Shown here in pieces: positions 8,878-19,100 of a stretch of DNA of 64,000 nucleotides; position 1 is the first letter of the stretch; every line of letters starts with the position of its first letter. Below the pieces are notes generated by a model. The model saw only the letters and a program-made list of their open reading frames with translations. It ran no database searches and was not told the DNA's origin. Both the position numbers and the translations under genes were made by a program. The stretch comes from Nocardioides astragali (GTDB lineage: Bacteria > Actinomycetota > Actinomycetes > Propionibacteriales > Nocardioidaceae), in contig NZ_JAFMZM010000002.1 in the NCBI RefSeq assembly GCF_024436375.1, forward strand, positions 434,001 through 498,000. Reading direction: 5' to 3'.

Positions 8878-9792
8878 GTGGACGGGGCAGTCGAGCCGCA
8901 GCTGGACATCGATCCGGTCATCGACGCTTGGGCGCTGAACGCGCTGGGGCAGCTCGCCCAGCTGGCGGGGGTGCACCGCGTCGGCTTGGCCGTCGTGGAG
9001 GGTGGGGGGCGCCGGCTCCGGTTCACCGCGAGCGATCGGGCACGTGGGGCCGTTGCGAGGTGGTGTCTGGTGGACGCCTACGACGACGTGCCGCTCAACC
9101 GCGCCGTCCGAAGTGGCGCGGCCGTCGTGGGCACCCTGGGCCAGCTCAGGTCGACCTATGCCGACTTTGTGGACGCCCAAGGCGGCACCCCGACGCTCTC
9201 CGTCGTCGCCGTGCCGATCAGGGCCGCCGCCCAGGTGCTGGGCGGGTTCGTGCTGTTCTACGACGAGCCTACGGACAGCTCCGTGGCCTTCGTTGAGGGG
9301 CTGCTCGCTCACGGCGCCAGGCTGGGGCAGGAGCTGCGCGTGGCGCAGCGGCAGCGTGTGCGTGAACTCGACGATTGGGTCGACGACACGGCGCCCGGGG
9401 CCAGGACGGCCCGCCACGACCTTCCGCTTGACCCGGCCGCTGTGGGGGAGGCGCGGTCCTTTGTGCGTCGAACCCTCAAGGGGTGGGGCGTGGGGGAGGA
9501 CTGCACCGAGACTGCGGTGTTGTGTCTCTCAGAGCTGGTGACTAACGCGGCGGTGCATGGCTCCGGTCGTTGCTCGGTGCGCGTGAGTGAGGAGTCGGGC
9601 GTCGTCACCGTGGCAGTACGGGACGCAGGCACCCGGGTGGTAGTGCCGACGGGAGGGTCGGCGGGCGGGGGCGGGGCGGACCCCCTCGCGGTGCATGGCA
9701 GAGGGCTACGGCTGGTGGACGCGCTCGCCAGTCGATGGGGCTCGGATCTCAGTGCGACGGGGTTGACGGTGTGGTTCGTGCTAGATGGCTGA
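8878..9792 (+). CDS. GAF domain / HATPase_c anti-sigma-type regulator
   Basis: The protein is 304 residues. The first 160 residues resemble a GAF sensor domain, with an alternating VGLAVVE...LRFTAS sheet and VVAVPIRA...GGFVLFYDEP. From about 190 it is an RsbW/SpoIIAB-like ATPase: AVLCLSELVTNAAVHG is the N-box, VAVRDAG the G1 box and GRGLRLVDALASRWG the G2 box. Such proteins act as anti-sigma kinases or switch proteins, and many streptomycete-type examples are orphans like this one. No STAS partner or phosphatase gene is adjacent. The GTG start at 8878 fits the leaderless -10 box. It lies 122 bp after the subtilase gene and may be independent. Confidence 0.8.
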   Translation: MDGAVEPQLDIDPVIDAWALNALGQLAQLAGVHRVGLAVVEGGGRRLRFTASDRARGAVARWCLVDAYDDVPLNRAVRSGAAVVGTLGQLRSTYADFVDAQGGTPTLSVVAVPIRAAAQVLGGFVLFYDEPTDSSVAFVEGLLAHGARLGQELRVAQRQRVRELDDWVDDTAPGARTARHDLPLDPAAVGEARSFVRRTLKGWGVGEDCTETAVLCLSELVTNAAVHGSGRCSVRVSEESGVVTVAVRDAGTRVVVPTGGSAGGGGADPLAVHGRGLRLVDALASRWGSDLSATGLTVWFVLDG

Positions 9793-9887
9793 GTCCTGGG
9801 GGTAGTTGAGGGCGACGCCTCGGACTCCGATCCCGACCCGTTGCCAACGCAACGTGCCGCCGCGGCTCTGAAGTCAGTGGGCACGGC

Positions 9888-10151
9888 ATGCATCGGCATG
9901 CCAACAGGCCCGCGCTCTACAAGGTCTTCTACAAGGCACGCGAGCAAGCCGGAAGGCCCGACCTCCGGTTCCACGACCTCCGCCACACCGGCGCTGTCCT
10001 GGCCGCCAGCACCGGCGCCACACTGGCCGAACTGATGGCCCGCCTCGGACACTCCACCGCCGGCGCAGCACTGCGCTACCAACACGCGGCCAAGAACCGC
10101 GACAAGGTCATAGCCGAAGCCCTGTCGAACCTGGCGACGAAAGAACTCTAA
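9888..10151 (+). pseudogene. Truncated tyrosine recombinase (integrase C-terminus)
   Basis: Only about 85 residues remain of a phage-type integrase: LRFHDLRHTGAVL carries the HxxR box, ELMARLGHST the second histidine region, and ALRYQHA the catalytic tyrosine. The N-terminal binding domain and the first catalytic arginine are missing, and the DNA upstream has no matching frame. It is a relic of an integrated element close to the end of the accessory cluster. An independent small gene is very unlikely. Confidence 0.8.
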
Positions 10152-10992
10152 CCAGGCGCCACGGAAGCCAATCCACGATCGCTTGGACGCCGGGCCCCTT
10201 CCAAAGCTGACCTCGGGCAGTCGGTCCGCATACGTGCCGGCATCCACCTCTCGTCCGACACCTCGCTAACGCCTCAGGCCAGCAAGCGGTGCGGAATCAC
10301 ACGCGCCTTGTGGCTTAGGTCCGAGCTGGTCACTGCGCCTCATCGCGTCATCCACAAAGGGCCGTTAGACGATCGCCGCGCGGGACGCGCGAAGAGCGAT
10401 CATGCTGTGGTCGCGATCGGCGTTGCGCGGCACGTCTGAGCCAAGTCTCCACGCTCGGCGACGCGGGGTGGTGCAGATACCTCACGTCAAAGTGGCTCAG
10501 TCTGGTTCCAACGCGTTTCCGCAGCACGTTACTGATGGCCAGGTGGGCGGCCGGCCCCGGCGCGTCGCATGGCGTCGGTGACTACGGCGGTTGCGTCTCG
10601 CTCACCGCGGCCGATGGCAGCGCCAGCAGCGCTCGGGCTTCGCGAGCTTCGTATCGGCAGAGCTCTGGCCCCGCCGTCCACTGCGGCTCTGGTGTGCGTG
10701 TTTCGGCCTCGTCGTACTGCCGCGGGGCGGTATGACCATCGCTAGGGCTACGCCCGCACGTGCAAGGCGAGTGGACCGGTCACGCTCGAGACTCCGGTGG
10801 CAACAGTGGCGAGGACCAGCGAGCTCGGCAAGCGGCTGGATCTCCGGAATCGACTTTCGTGGTGGGGCCTGGTCACAGAGTCGACTTCGGTGATCAGGCG
10901 CGAAGGCGCCCCGAAACGTTCCGCGACGCCTCCGACGCCGGTACCCTGACTTGCAGACGGGGCACCGGGAGTGTCGCGAGTGGGTGGTCAAC
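10152..10992. other. Intergenic region, no convincing gene
   Basis: About 840 bp follow the integrase relic. Short open frames on both strands lack ribosome sites and family features, so I see no gene. The last 100 bp before the response regulator should contain its promoter; TACCCT near 10941 is a weak -10 candidate. Confidence 0.6.
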
Positions 10993-11643
10993 ATGGACGA
11001 GTCGCCGGGCACTGGCGCATTGCGGGTCGTCGTGGTGGATGATCACACTTTCTACCGCGACGGTCTCGTCGGCCTGCTCGAGGAGAGCGGGCTGGTCGTC
11101 GTCGCCGACGTGGCCACCGGGGAAGCCGTCCTCGGCGCGGTGGCCGAGACGCAACCGGATGCGGTCGTGATGGACCTGAGCATGCCCGGCATGGGGGGCG
11201 TCGAGGCGACGCGGCTGTTGAGCGAGCACCATCCTTCGACGCCGGTGGTGATGCTCACGGTCAGTCAGGAGGAGGACGACGTGCTTGCGGGCCTGCTCGC
11301 AGGCGCGCGGGGCTTCGTCCTCAAGGACGGGCCCGTGGAGGATGTCGTCAAGGCGATCAGGGAGGCTGCGGCGGGTCGCGCCTTCTTGTCGGCGCGGGTC
11401 TCCCGGCGCCTGCTGGAGCACGTCCAGCGCACACACCGTCGCCATGGCGGGTCACGGTTCACGGAACAGGAGATCGACGTACTGTCCCGCTTGTCGGAGG
11501 GCGAGTCGCCGGAGACGATCGCGACCTCCATGGGCACCACCGAGCGTGCCGTGCGCCGTCTCGCCTCCGACGTCGTGACGAAGATGCAGGTCGAGAACCG
11601 TGGAGAGATCGCGGTCCGCGCCCTTCGTGATCGCATCGTCTGA
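10993..11643 (+). CDS. NarL/FixJ-type response regulator
   Basis: The protein is 216 residues. The receiver domain spans about 1-125: an acidic pair in VVVVDDHTFYRDG, the phospho-acceptor Asp in AVVMDLSMPGMGG, Thr in VVMLTVSQ and Lys in VLKDGP. A LuxR-type helix-turn-helix follows from about 155 (FTEQEIDVLSRLSEG...RRLASDVVTKM), somewhat divergent from consensus. The stop codon overlaps the start of the downstream kinase (TGATG), so the two form a two-component operon. The ATG at 10993 starts right where receiver homology begins. Targets are unknown; the giant secreted-protein genes just beyond and facing it are candidates. Confidence 0.88.
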   Translation: MDESPGTGALRVVVVDDHTFYRDGLVGLLEESGLVVVADVATGEAVLGAVAETQPDAVVMDLSMPGMGGVEATRLLSEHHPSTPVVMLTVSQEEDDVLAGLLAGARGFVLKDGPVEDVVKAIREAAAGRAFLSARVSRRLLEHVQRTHRRHGGSRFTEQEIDVLSRLSEGESPETIATSMGTTERAVRRLASDVVTKMQVENRGEIAVRALRDRIV

Positions 11644-13070
11644 TGAACGTCGTCCGGGGGGTGGGCATGCGTCGGGCTGCCCTTGCAGCGGTTGCCCTGT
11701 GCCTCATCGTCCCGATCCTTCTCGAGGTCTTCGACTTCGACCCCAGCATCGGCAACCGGCGCTTCCACGTCGCCATGGAGACCGCGGACGCGATGGTCCT
11801 CATCTTCCTGGCCGCGGTGCTGCTCGGGCGCTTCCGCAGCGACGGGTCGCGTCGCAACCTCCTGCTGATCTGCGGCGTGGTGATCGTGGCCGCCAAGAAC
11901 GGACTGTTCGCCGCCCTGGCCATGTTCGAGGAGCAGGCGATCCAGGGGACCGACCCCTTGATCTGGGGCACCGCCGTGAGTGGAGTGCTCGGCGCGGCGG
12001 TTCTCGCGTCCGCCGGTGTCCTCGAGGACCGCAGGATCGACAACTCGACCGGCCGAGCCGCCATCGTGGTGGCGCTCGCCTGCGCGTCCGTCGTGGGGAT
12101 GACGCTCTGCGCCATCGTGATCGGGGACGCGCTGCCGCGCGCGTTCCCGGTGCTGCCGGAGGAGCCGGACGTGGTGAACGAGCTCGAGCTGCTGAGCGGT
12201 CACCCCATCAAGATCGCCATCGACCTGCTGACCGCAGCGGGCTACGCCGTCGCGGCCGTGGCCTTCGCGCGACTGGCCGACCGCACCTCCGACAACTTCA
12301 TCGGCTGGATGGGCATCGGGTCGACGATCGCGGCGGGCGCGTTCGTCTACTACGCACTCATCCCGTCGCGGTTCACCGAGCTGATCTACGGTGGGGAGTT
12401 CCTGTGGATCAGTGCGGTGGCCGCCTTCTGGTATGGCGCTGTGAGCGAGATCGCCAACCTGGAGGCGGCCCTGGTCCGCTCCGCGGTGCGAGCCGAAAGG
12501 CGCAGGGTGGCGCGCGACCTCCATGACGGAGTCGTGCAGGAGCTCGCCTACATCTCCTCGCAGACGGGCTGGCTTCGCGGGCGGGTGACGGACGACCAGC
12601 TCCAGTCGGCGGTCGAACGCATCGGAGACGCTGTCGAGCGGGCGCTCGACGAGTCACGAGGGGCGATCGCCGCGCTCAACCGGGAGACCCACGAGCCGCT
12701 CCACACGGCCGTCGGCAACGCCGCCAAGGACGTGGCGGACCGCGTCGGCGTACACCTCGAGCTCGACCTGGATCCGGACGCAGACGCGCCCGTGGAGTGG
12801 CGCGACGCGCTCATCAGGATCGCCCGCGAAGCCGTCGGGAACGCCGTGAGGCACGGGGGTGCGACGCACGTGCGCCTGGTGCTGCGGGGCAGTCCTCCGA
12901 CCCTGGACATCCGGGACGACGGGTCCGGGTTCGACCCGGCGGCGCCGCGATCGCCCCATAGCTTCGGGATCCGCTCGATGCGCGAGCGTGCCGAGTCACT
13001 GGGTGGTGAGCTTGAGATCGGCTCGGCGCCCGGAGAGGGCACGCACGTCGTGGTGCTGCTTCCTCAGTGA
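11643..13070 (+). CDS. Membrane sensor histidine kinase (HisKA_3 type)
   Basis: The protein is 475 residues. The N-terminal 270 residues form about seven to eight membrane segments. A HisKA_3 dimerisation box follows with ERRRVARDLHDGVVQEL (His near 300), then HATPase_c with an intact N-box (REAVGNAVRHG) and DDGSGFD. It should phosphorylate the upstream response regulator. The membrane part closely resembles that of the second kinase at 41298-42749. Both share LLSxHP, a GW(M/L)G segment and YALxPSxFTEL, so they are paralogous sensors. The 3' end converges on the giant gene, leaving only 33 bp between stops. Confidence 0.9.
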   Translation: MNVVRGVGMRRAALAAVALCLIVPILLEVFDFDPSIGNRRFHVAMETADAMVLIFLAAVLLGRFRSDGSRRNLLLICGVVIVAAKNGLFAALAMFEEQAIQGTDPLIWGTAVSGVLGAAVLASAGVLEDRRIDNSTGRAAIVVALACASVVGMTLCAIVIGDALPRAFPVLPEEPDVVNELELLSGHPIKIAIDLLTAAGYAVAAVAFARLADRTSDNFIGWMGIGSTIAAGAFVYYALIPSRFTELIYGGEFLWISAVAAFWYGAVSEIANLEAALVRSAVRAERRRVARDLHDGVVQELAYISSQTGWLRGRVTDDQLQSAVERIGDAVERALDESRGAIAALNRETHEPLHTAVGNAAKDVADRVGVHLELDLDPDADAPVEWRDALIRIAREAVGNAVRHGGATHVRLVLRGSPPTLDIRDDGSGFDPAAPRSPHSFGIRSMRERAESLGGELEIGSAPGEGTHVVVLLPQ

Positions 13071-13103
13071 CTGGCGCTCCGCGACCGTCGCACTCGGTGC
13101 CAC

Positions 13104-16100
13104 TCAGAAAGCGGGCTTGAACGTGAGGACGAGCTGCGGGAGGTTCTCCCCCTTCTCGCGTGCGTGGAACTGCTGCTCGGCGTCCTGACCTTCGATGGCG
13201 TCTCTGATCAGGAAGCCGTGGTTCGCGCCGCTCGAGAACATCTCCGGGACGAGTGTCGCGACATCCCACTCGCGGTAGCCGGTGCCCGAGATAGTCGTGG
13301 CCGCCGCGCCTGCGGTCTGAGGCGCGTTGGTCCATGTCACGCCGCTCTCCGTCCAGGAGCCGGCGAGCCGGAATGCCTGCAGCGTGCGCTGGCTGCTCGA
13401 CGTCGAGGCGGCGTACAGGCGCAGCCTGGCCGTGTCGAGAACGCAGCCGGCCGGGACCGTCGGGAGGTTGAACCGGACCAGGGCACGGAAGTTGTCGGCG
13501 GGCTGCTTGGCCTGCACCTTGAGGATCGAGTCGGTGCCCTTGTTGTTGGTCGGACTGTTCTGGTCGATCCAGGCGTCTGCCGCGGCCGGGGCCGTGACCG
13601 GCGACGGGCATCCGATTGACGGAACCGAGACCGTCCAGGTATGGGTGGCGGGAGTGGCGTCGGCGTTCCCGGCCGGGTCGGTGGCGCGGACCCGGAAGGT
13701 GTGGGTGCCGACGGCCAGCGCGGTGTGGGTGGCCGGCGAGGTGCAGGCGGTGAACGCGCCGGAGTTCAGTGCGCACTGGAACGTCGATCCTGTCTCGGAG
13801 GCGGTGAACGCGAAGCTGGCGCTGGTGCTGGTGGTTTGCGCTGGTGGCGCGGAGGTGATTGTGGTCTGCGGCGCGGTGGTGTCCGGCGCCTGGATGGTCC
13901 AGGTGTGGGTGGCGGGAGTGGAGTCGGTGTTGCCGGCCGGATCGGTGGCGCGGACCCGGAAGGTGTGGGTGCCGACTGCCAGGCCGGTGGAGGTGGCCGG
14001 CGAGGTGCAGGCGGTGAACGCGCCGGAGTTCAGTGCGCACTGGAACGTCGATACTGTCTCGGAGGCGGTGAACGCGAAGCTGGCGCTGGTGCTGGTGGTT
14101 TGCGCTGGTGGCGCGGAGGTGATTGTGGTCTGCGGCGCGGTGGTGTCCGGCGCCTGGATGGTCCAGGTGTGGGTGGCGGGAGTGGAGTCGGTGTTGCCGG
14201 CCGGATCGGTGGCGCGGACCCGGAAGGTGTGGGTGCCGACTGCCAGGCCGGTGTAGGTGGCCGGCGAGGTGCAGGCGTTGAACGGCTCGGAGTCGAGCGC
14301 GCACTGGAACGTCGATCCTGTCTCGGAGGCGGTGAACGCGAAGCTGGCGCTGGTGCTGGTGGTTTGCGCTGGTGGCGCGGAGGTGATTGTGGTCTGCGGC
14401 GGGGTGTTGTCCGGTGCCTGGACGGTCCAGCTGTGCGTGGCTGGGCTCTGGTCGGTGTTGCCGGCCGGGTCGGTGGCGCGGACCCGGAAGCTGTGGGTGC
14501 CGACGGTCAACGCGGTGTAGGTCGCGGGCGTGGTGCAGGGCGCGAACGGGGCGGAGTCCAGCGAGCATTCGAAGGTAGAGCCAGCCTCGGTCGCGGCGAA
14601 GGTGAACGCCGCCGACGTGCTGGTGGTCTGGTTGGCCGGACCGGAGTCGATGGTGGTCTCCGGGGCGGTGGTGTCCGCGGCCTCGATCGTCCAGGTGCGG
14701 ACAGCCGGGCTGGCGTCGGTGTTGCCTGCCAGGTCGTTGGCGCGGACCCGGAAAGTGTGCGAGCCGACGGACAGACCGGTGTAGCGTGCTGGCGAGGTGC
14801 AGACCGCGAAATCCCCGGAGTCCAGCACGCACTCGAACGTCGCCCCCTGCTCGCTGGAGAAGGTGAGCTCCGCGCTGGTGGCGGTCGTGGGTCCGGCCGG
14901 ACCGGAGTCGATGGCGGTCTCCGGGGCGGAGGTGTCGTCGGCTTCGATCGTCCAGTTGTGCACGGCCGGGCTCTCGTCGGTGTTGCCGGCCCGGTCTGTT
15001 GCTCGCACCTCGAACGTGTGCGGCCCCTCGGCCAGGTCGGTGTAGGCCCGCGGGCTCGTGCACGCCACGAAGTCGGCCGCAGCCTGGCTGTCCAGTCGGC
15101 ACTCGAAGGAGCCGGGCTCGTCGGCCGAGAACGTGAACGTCGCTGTTGTGGCGCCAGTGGGGTCGTTCGGCTCGGAGTCGATGGTGGTCTCCGGGGCTGT
15201 GGTGTCGGCGGCCTCGATCGTCCAGGTGTGCACGGTCGGGCTCTGGTCAGTGTTGCCGGCCGCGTCTGTGGCCCGCACCCGGAAGCTGTGGCTGCCCAGG
15301 GACAGTCCCGTGTACTGGCGCGGAGAGGTGCAGACCGCGAAGTCCCCAGAGTCCAAGGCGCACAGGAACGTCACCCCCGGCTCGCCGGAGAAGGTGAGCT
15401 CCGCGGTGGTGGCGGTCGTGGGGTCGGCAGGACCCGAGTCGATGGTGGTCTCCGGGGCGGTGGTGTCGATGGTCCACGTGTAGGAGGCCGGGCTCGGGTC
15501 GGTGTTCCCAGCCCCGTCGGTGGCCCGCACCCGGAAAGTGTGGACCCCATCGGCCTGGCCGGGGTAGTCGGCTGGGGAGGTGCACGGCGTGAAGTCTGCT
15601 GAGTCCAGCGCGCATTCGAATGCCGCTCCGGCTTCGCTGGAGAACGTGAACGCCGCACCCGAGCTGATGCTGGGGTCGGTTGGCGCGGAGTCGATGGTGG
15701 TCTGCGGGGCGGTGGTGTCGATGGTCCACGTGTACGTCGCGGGGCTGGCGTCGGTGTTGCCGGCATGGTCGGTGGCCCGCACCCGGAAGGTGTGGGCCCC
15801 GTCAGTCTGGTCGGGGTAGTCGGCTGGGGAGGTGCATGGCTCGAACCCGCCCTCGTCCACGGCGCACTCGAAGGACGCCCCCTGCTCGTCGGCGGCGAAG
15901 CCGAAGGAGGCCGAGGTGTTCCTGGTCGGGTCGTTGGGCCGGTCGGTGATGGTGGTTTCGGGCGCGGTGGTGTCGACGGTCCACGTGTACGTCGCGGGCG
16001 TTGCGTCGGTGTTGACGGCTTGGTCGGTGGCCCGCACCCGGAAGGTGTGGCTGCCCTCGGTCAGGTCGGGGTAGTCGGCTGGGGAGGTGCACGGCGTGAA

Positions 16101-19100
16101 GCCTGCTGAGTCCAGCGCGCACTGGAATGCCGCTCCGGCTTCGCTGGAGAACGTGAACGCCGCACCCGAGCTGATGCTGGGGTCGGCTGGCGCGGAGTCG
16201 ATGGTGGTCTGCGGGGCGGTGGTGTCGATGGTCCACGTGTACGTCGCGGGGCTGGCGTCGGTGTTGCCGGCATGGTCGGTGGCCCGCACCCGGAAGGTGT
16301 GGCTGCCCTCGGTCAGGTCGGGGTAGTCGGCTGGGGAGCTGCATGGCTCGAACCCGCCCTCGTCCAGCGCGCACTCGAAGGACGAGCCCTCCTCGTCGGC
16401 GCCGAAGCGGAACGTCGCCGAGACGTTCTTGGTCGGGTCGACCGGCCGGTCGGTGATGGTGGTTTCGGGAGCTGTGGTGTCCACCGTCCACGTGTACGTC
16501 GCCGGGCTGGCGTCGGTGTTGCCGGCATGGTCGGTGGCCCGCACCCGGAAGGTGTGGGCCCCGTCAGTCTGGTCGGGGTAGTCGGCTGGGGAGCTGCATG
16601 GCTCGAACCCGCCCTCGTCCAGCGCGCACTCGAAGGACGAGCCCTCCTCGTCGGCGCCGAAGCGGAACGTCGCCGAGACGTTCTTGGTCGGGTCGACCGG
16701 CCGGTCGGTGATGGTGGTTTCGGGAGCTGTGGTGTCCACCGTCCACGTGTACGTCGCCGGGCTGGCGTCGGTGTTGCCCGCTCGGTCGGTCGCCTTCACG
16801 CGAAGCGTATGGGAACCCTCGGTCAGGCCGGCGAAGTCGGCCGAGGAACTGCACCCCTCGAAGCCGCGATCGTCCAAGGCGCACTGGAAGGTCGAGTCCG
16901 CCTCATCGGCGGCGAAGCCGAACGTCGCCGAGGTCCTTTTGGTCGGGTCGTCGGGCCGGTCGGTGATGGTGGTCTGGGGCGCGGTGGTGTCCACCGTCCA
17001 CGTGTGGGCGGCGGGCGTCGGATCGGTGTTGCCCGTAGGGTCGGTCGCCCGCACGCGGAGCGTGTGGGATCCGTCGCCGAGGCCGCGATACTCGGCCGGG
17101 GAGGCGCAGGGCTCGAATTCGCCGCCGTCAAGCGAGCAGTGCAGCGCGGCACCAGGCTCGCTTGAGAAAGCCAACGTCGCACCGGTGGAGGTGGTGGGGT
17201 CGGCAGGGCCGGTGTCGATGGTGGTCTCCGGAGCGATGGTGTCGATCGTCCAGGTGTACGTCGCCGGGCCGGCGTCGGTGTTGCCGGCCAGGTCGGTGGA
17301 CCGCACCCGGAAGGTGTGGGATCCCTCGCCGAGGCCTGCGTACTCGACCGGCGTGGCACAGCTCGTGAAAGCGCCGCCGTCGAGAGAGCACTCAAAGGTC
17401 GAGTCAGGCTCGTCGGCGGCGAGGCCAAAGGCCGCCGAGCTGCTGGCGGTGAGCTCGGCCGGCCGGTCGGTGATGGAGGTCTCGGGTGCCGTGGTGTCGA
17501 TGCGCCAGGTGAATGACGCCGGGCTCGCGTCGGTGTTGCCCGCGAGGTCGGTGGCCCGGACCTCGACGTGGTGCACACCCTGGGCAAGCCCCTGGCGCCT
17601 GAGCGGGGAGGCGCAGGACGCGAAGACGGCCTGGTCGACCGAGCATTCGAACCGGAGCGCCAGGCCAGGACTGAGGTCATCGGTGCCTGTGAAGGCGATG
17701 GTCGCCGACGTGCTGTTGGTCGGGTCGGCCGGGTGGTCGGTGATCGTGGTCTCGGGCGGGTTCCAATCCACCTTGCACAGCACGCCCATGCACTGCTCGG
17801 GCTTGAGGTTGCCGGTCGCGATGTTCCCGCTCCCGTCGATGCTCCCGAGGGCTGCGTTGATGCCCAGCCCGCGGTTGTCCCTGACCACGTTGGCGGTGAG
17901 GGTGTGTCCGCCCTTCGCCACCACGATGCCGTCGGCCAGGTTCTCGCTGACGGTATTGCCGAGGATGAGGTTGCCGAGCTCGGGAAGCGGGTTGCCCAGC
18001 GGGTCCGCGGCATCGTCGGACACGTAGATGCCCTGGGCGCCGTTCTGGTTGGCGGTGTTCGTGGCGACTTTGTTCGCGAGCGAGCCGCCGCCCAGCTCGA
18101 TGCCGATCCCCGTGGTGCTGCTCGCGTTGTTCGACTCCACCAAGTTCCGGCTCGACCCGTCGAGCTGCAGCCCGCCGGTGTTGAAGCGCACGTCGTTGCC
18201 CTGGACGACGCCGTCGCTGGCGGACTCGAGCGTGATGCCGCTGTCGGACATCCGGTGGGAGGTGTTCGACACGAGCCGGTTGCGGTCGGACTCGAAGACC
18301 AGGATGCCGTGGTCGCCGCTCTCGGCGACGGTGTTGCTCTCGACGAGGTTGCCGTGCGAACCCGCTCTGAGCTCGATGCCCCCGTCGCTGTTGTTCGAGA
18401 CCGCGTTGCCGAGCAGCGTGTTGCCCGTTGCCCGCTCCAGCCCGATGCCGAGGTCGCCGCCACCGCCGACGGTGTTGTTCACGAGCCGGTTGCCGTCGGA
18501 GTCGCGGACCAGCAGGCCAGCGCCGCCGTTGCCGCTGACGGAGTTGTCGGCCACGAGGATGCCCTTCGTGCCGCTCACCAGCGTGATCCCGCCGCCGTTC
18601 TGGTCCAGGGTGTTGCCGCGGACCTCGCTGTCGGCGACGTCGAAGAGCTCGACGGCGGCCACCTGGTGCTCGCGCAGGGCCAGCCGCTCGATGGCGTTGT
18701 GGTGGGTCTCGGGACGCAGCCGAACGCCGTAGTCGAACTGCTGGAGCGCCCCGTTCCTGACGGTCACGTGGTCGTGGCCGTCGTTGAGGATCCCCGAGCC
18801 CAGGCCCACGCCGTCGATCAGGTGGCCGCCGAGGTCGACGATGATCCGGTCGGTGCCGATCACCAACCCGTCGCCCGGACACTCGGTGAGGTCGTTGGTG
18901 ACAAGGGTGCTGTGCATGAGCACCTGGCCGCAAGCCACGGCCGCGGGCGTGGCCGGGGCCGGGGCCGCCTCGCCCGGGGACTCGTCGGACGGCGGAGCGG
19001 CGAACCGGATCACCAGCTCCGGCGGAGACTCGCCCTTCTCCCTGCCGTAGAAGCCGTGACCGGCGCTGGTCTCGGTGCCCTCGGCGGCGTCGCGGATGAG

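Noticed and set aside
10535..10893. Short plus-strand frames between the integrase relic and the response regulator
   Set aside because: No ribosome sites, Arg/Ser/Ala-rich products and no family resemblance.
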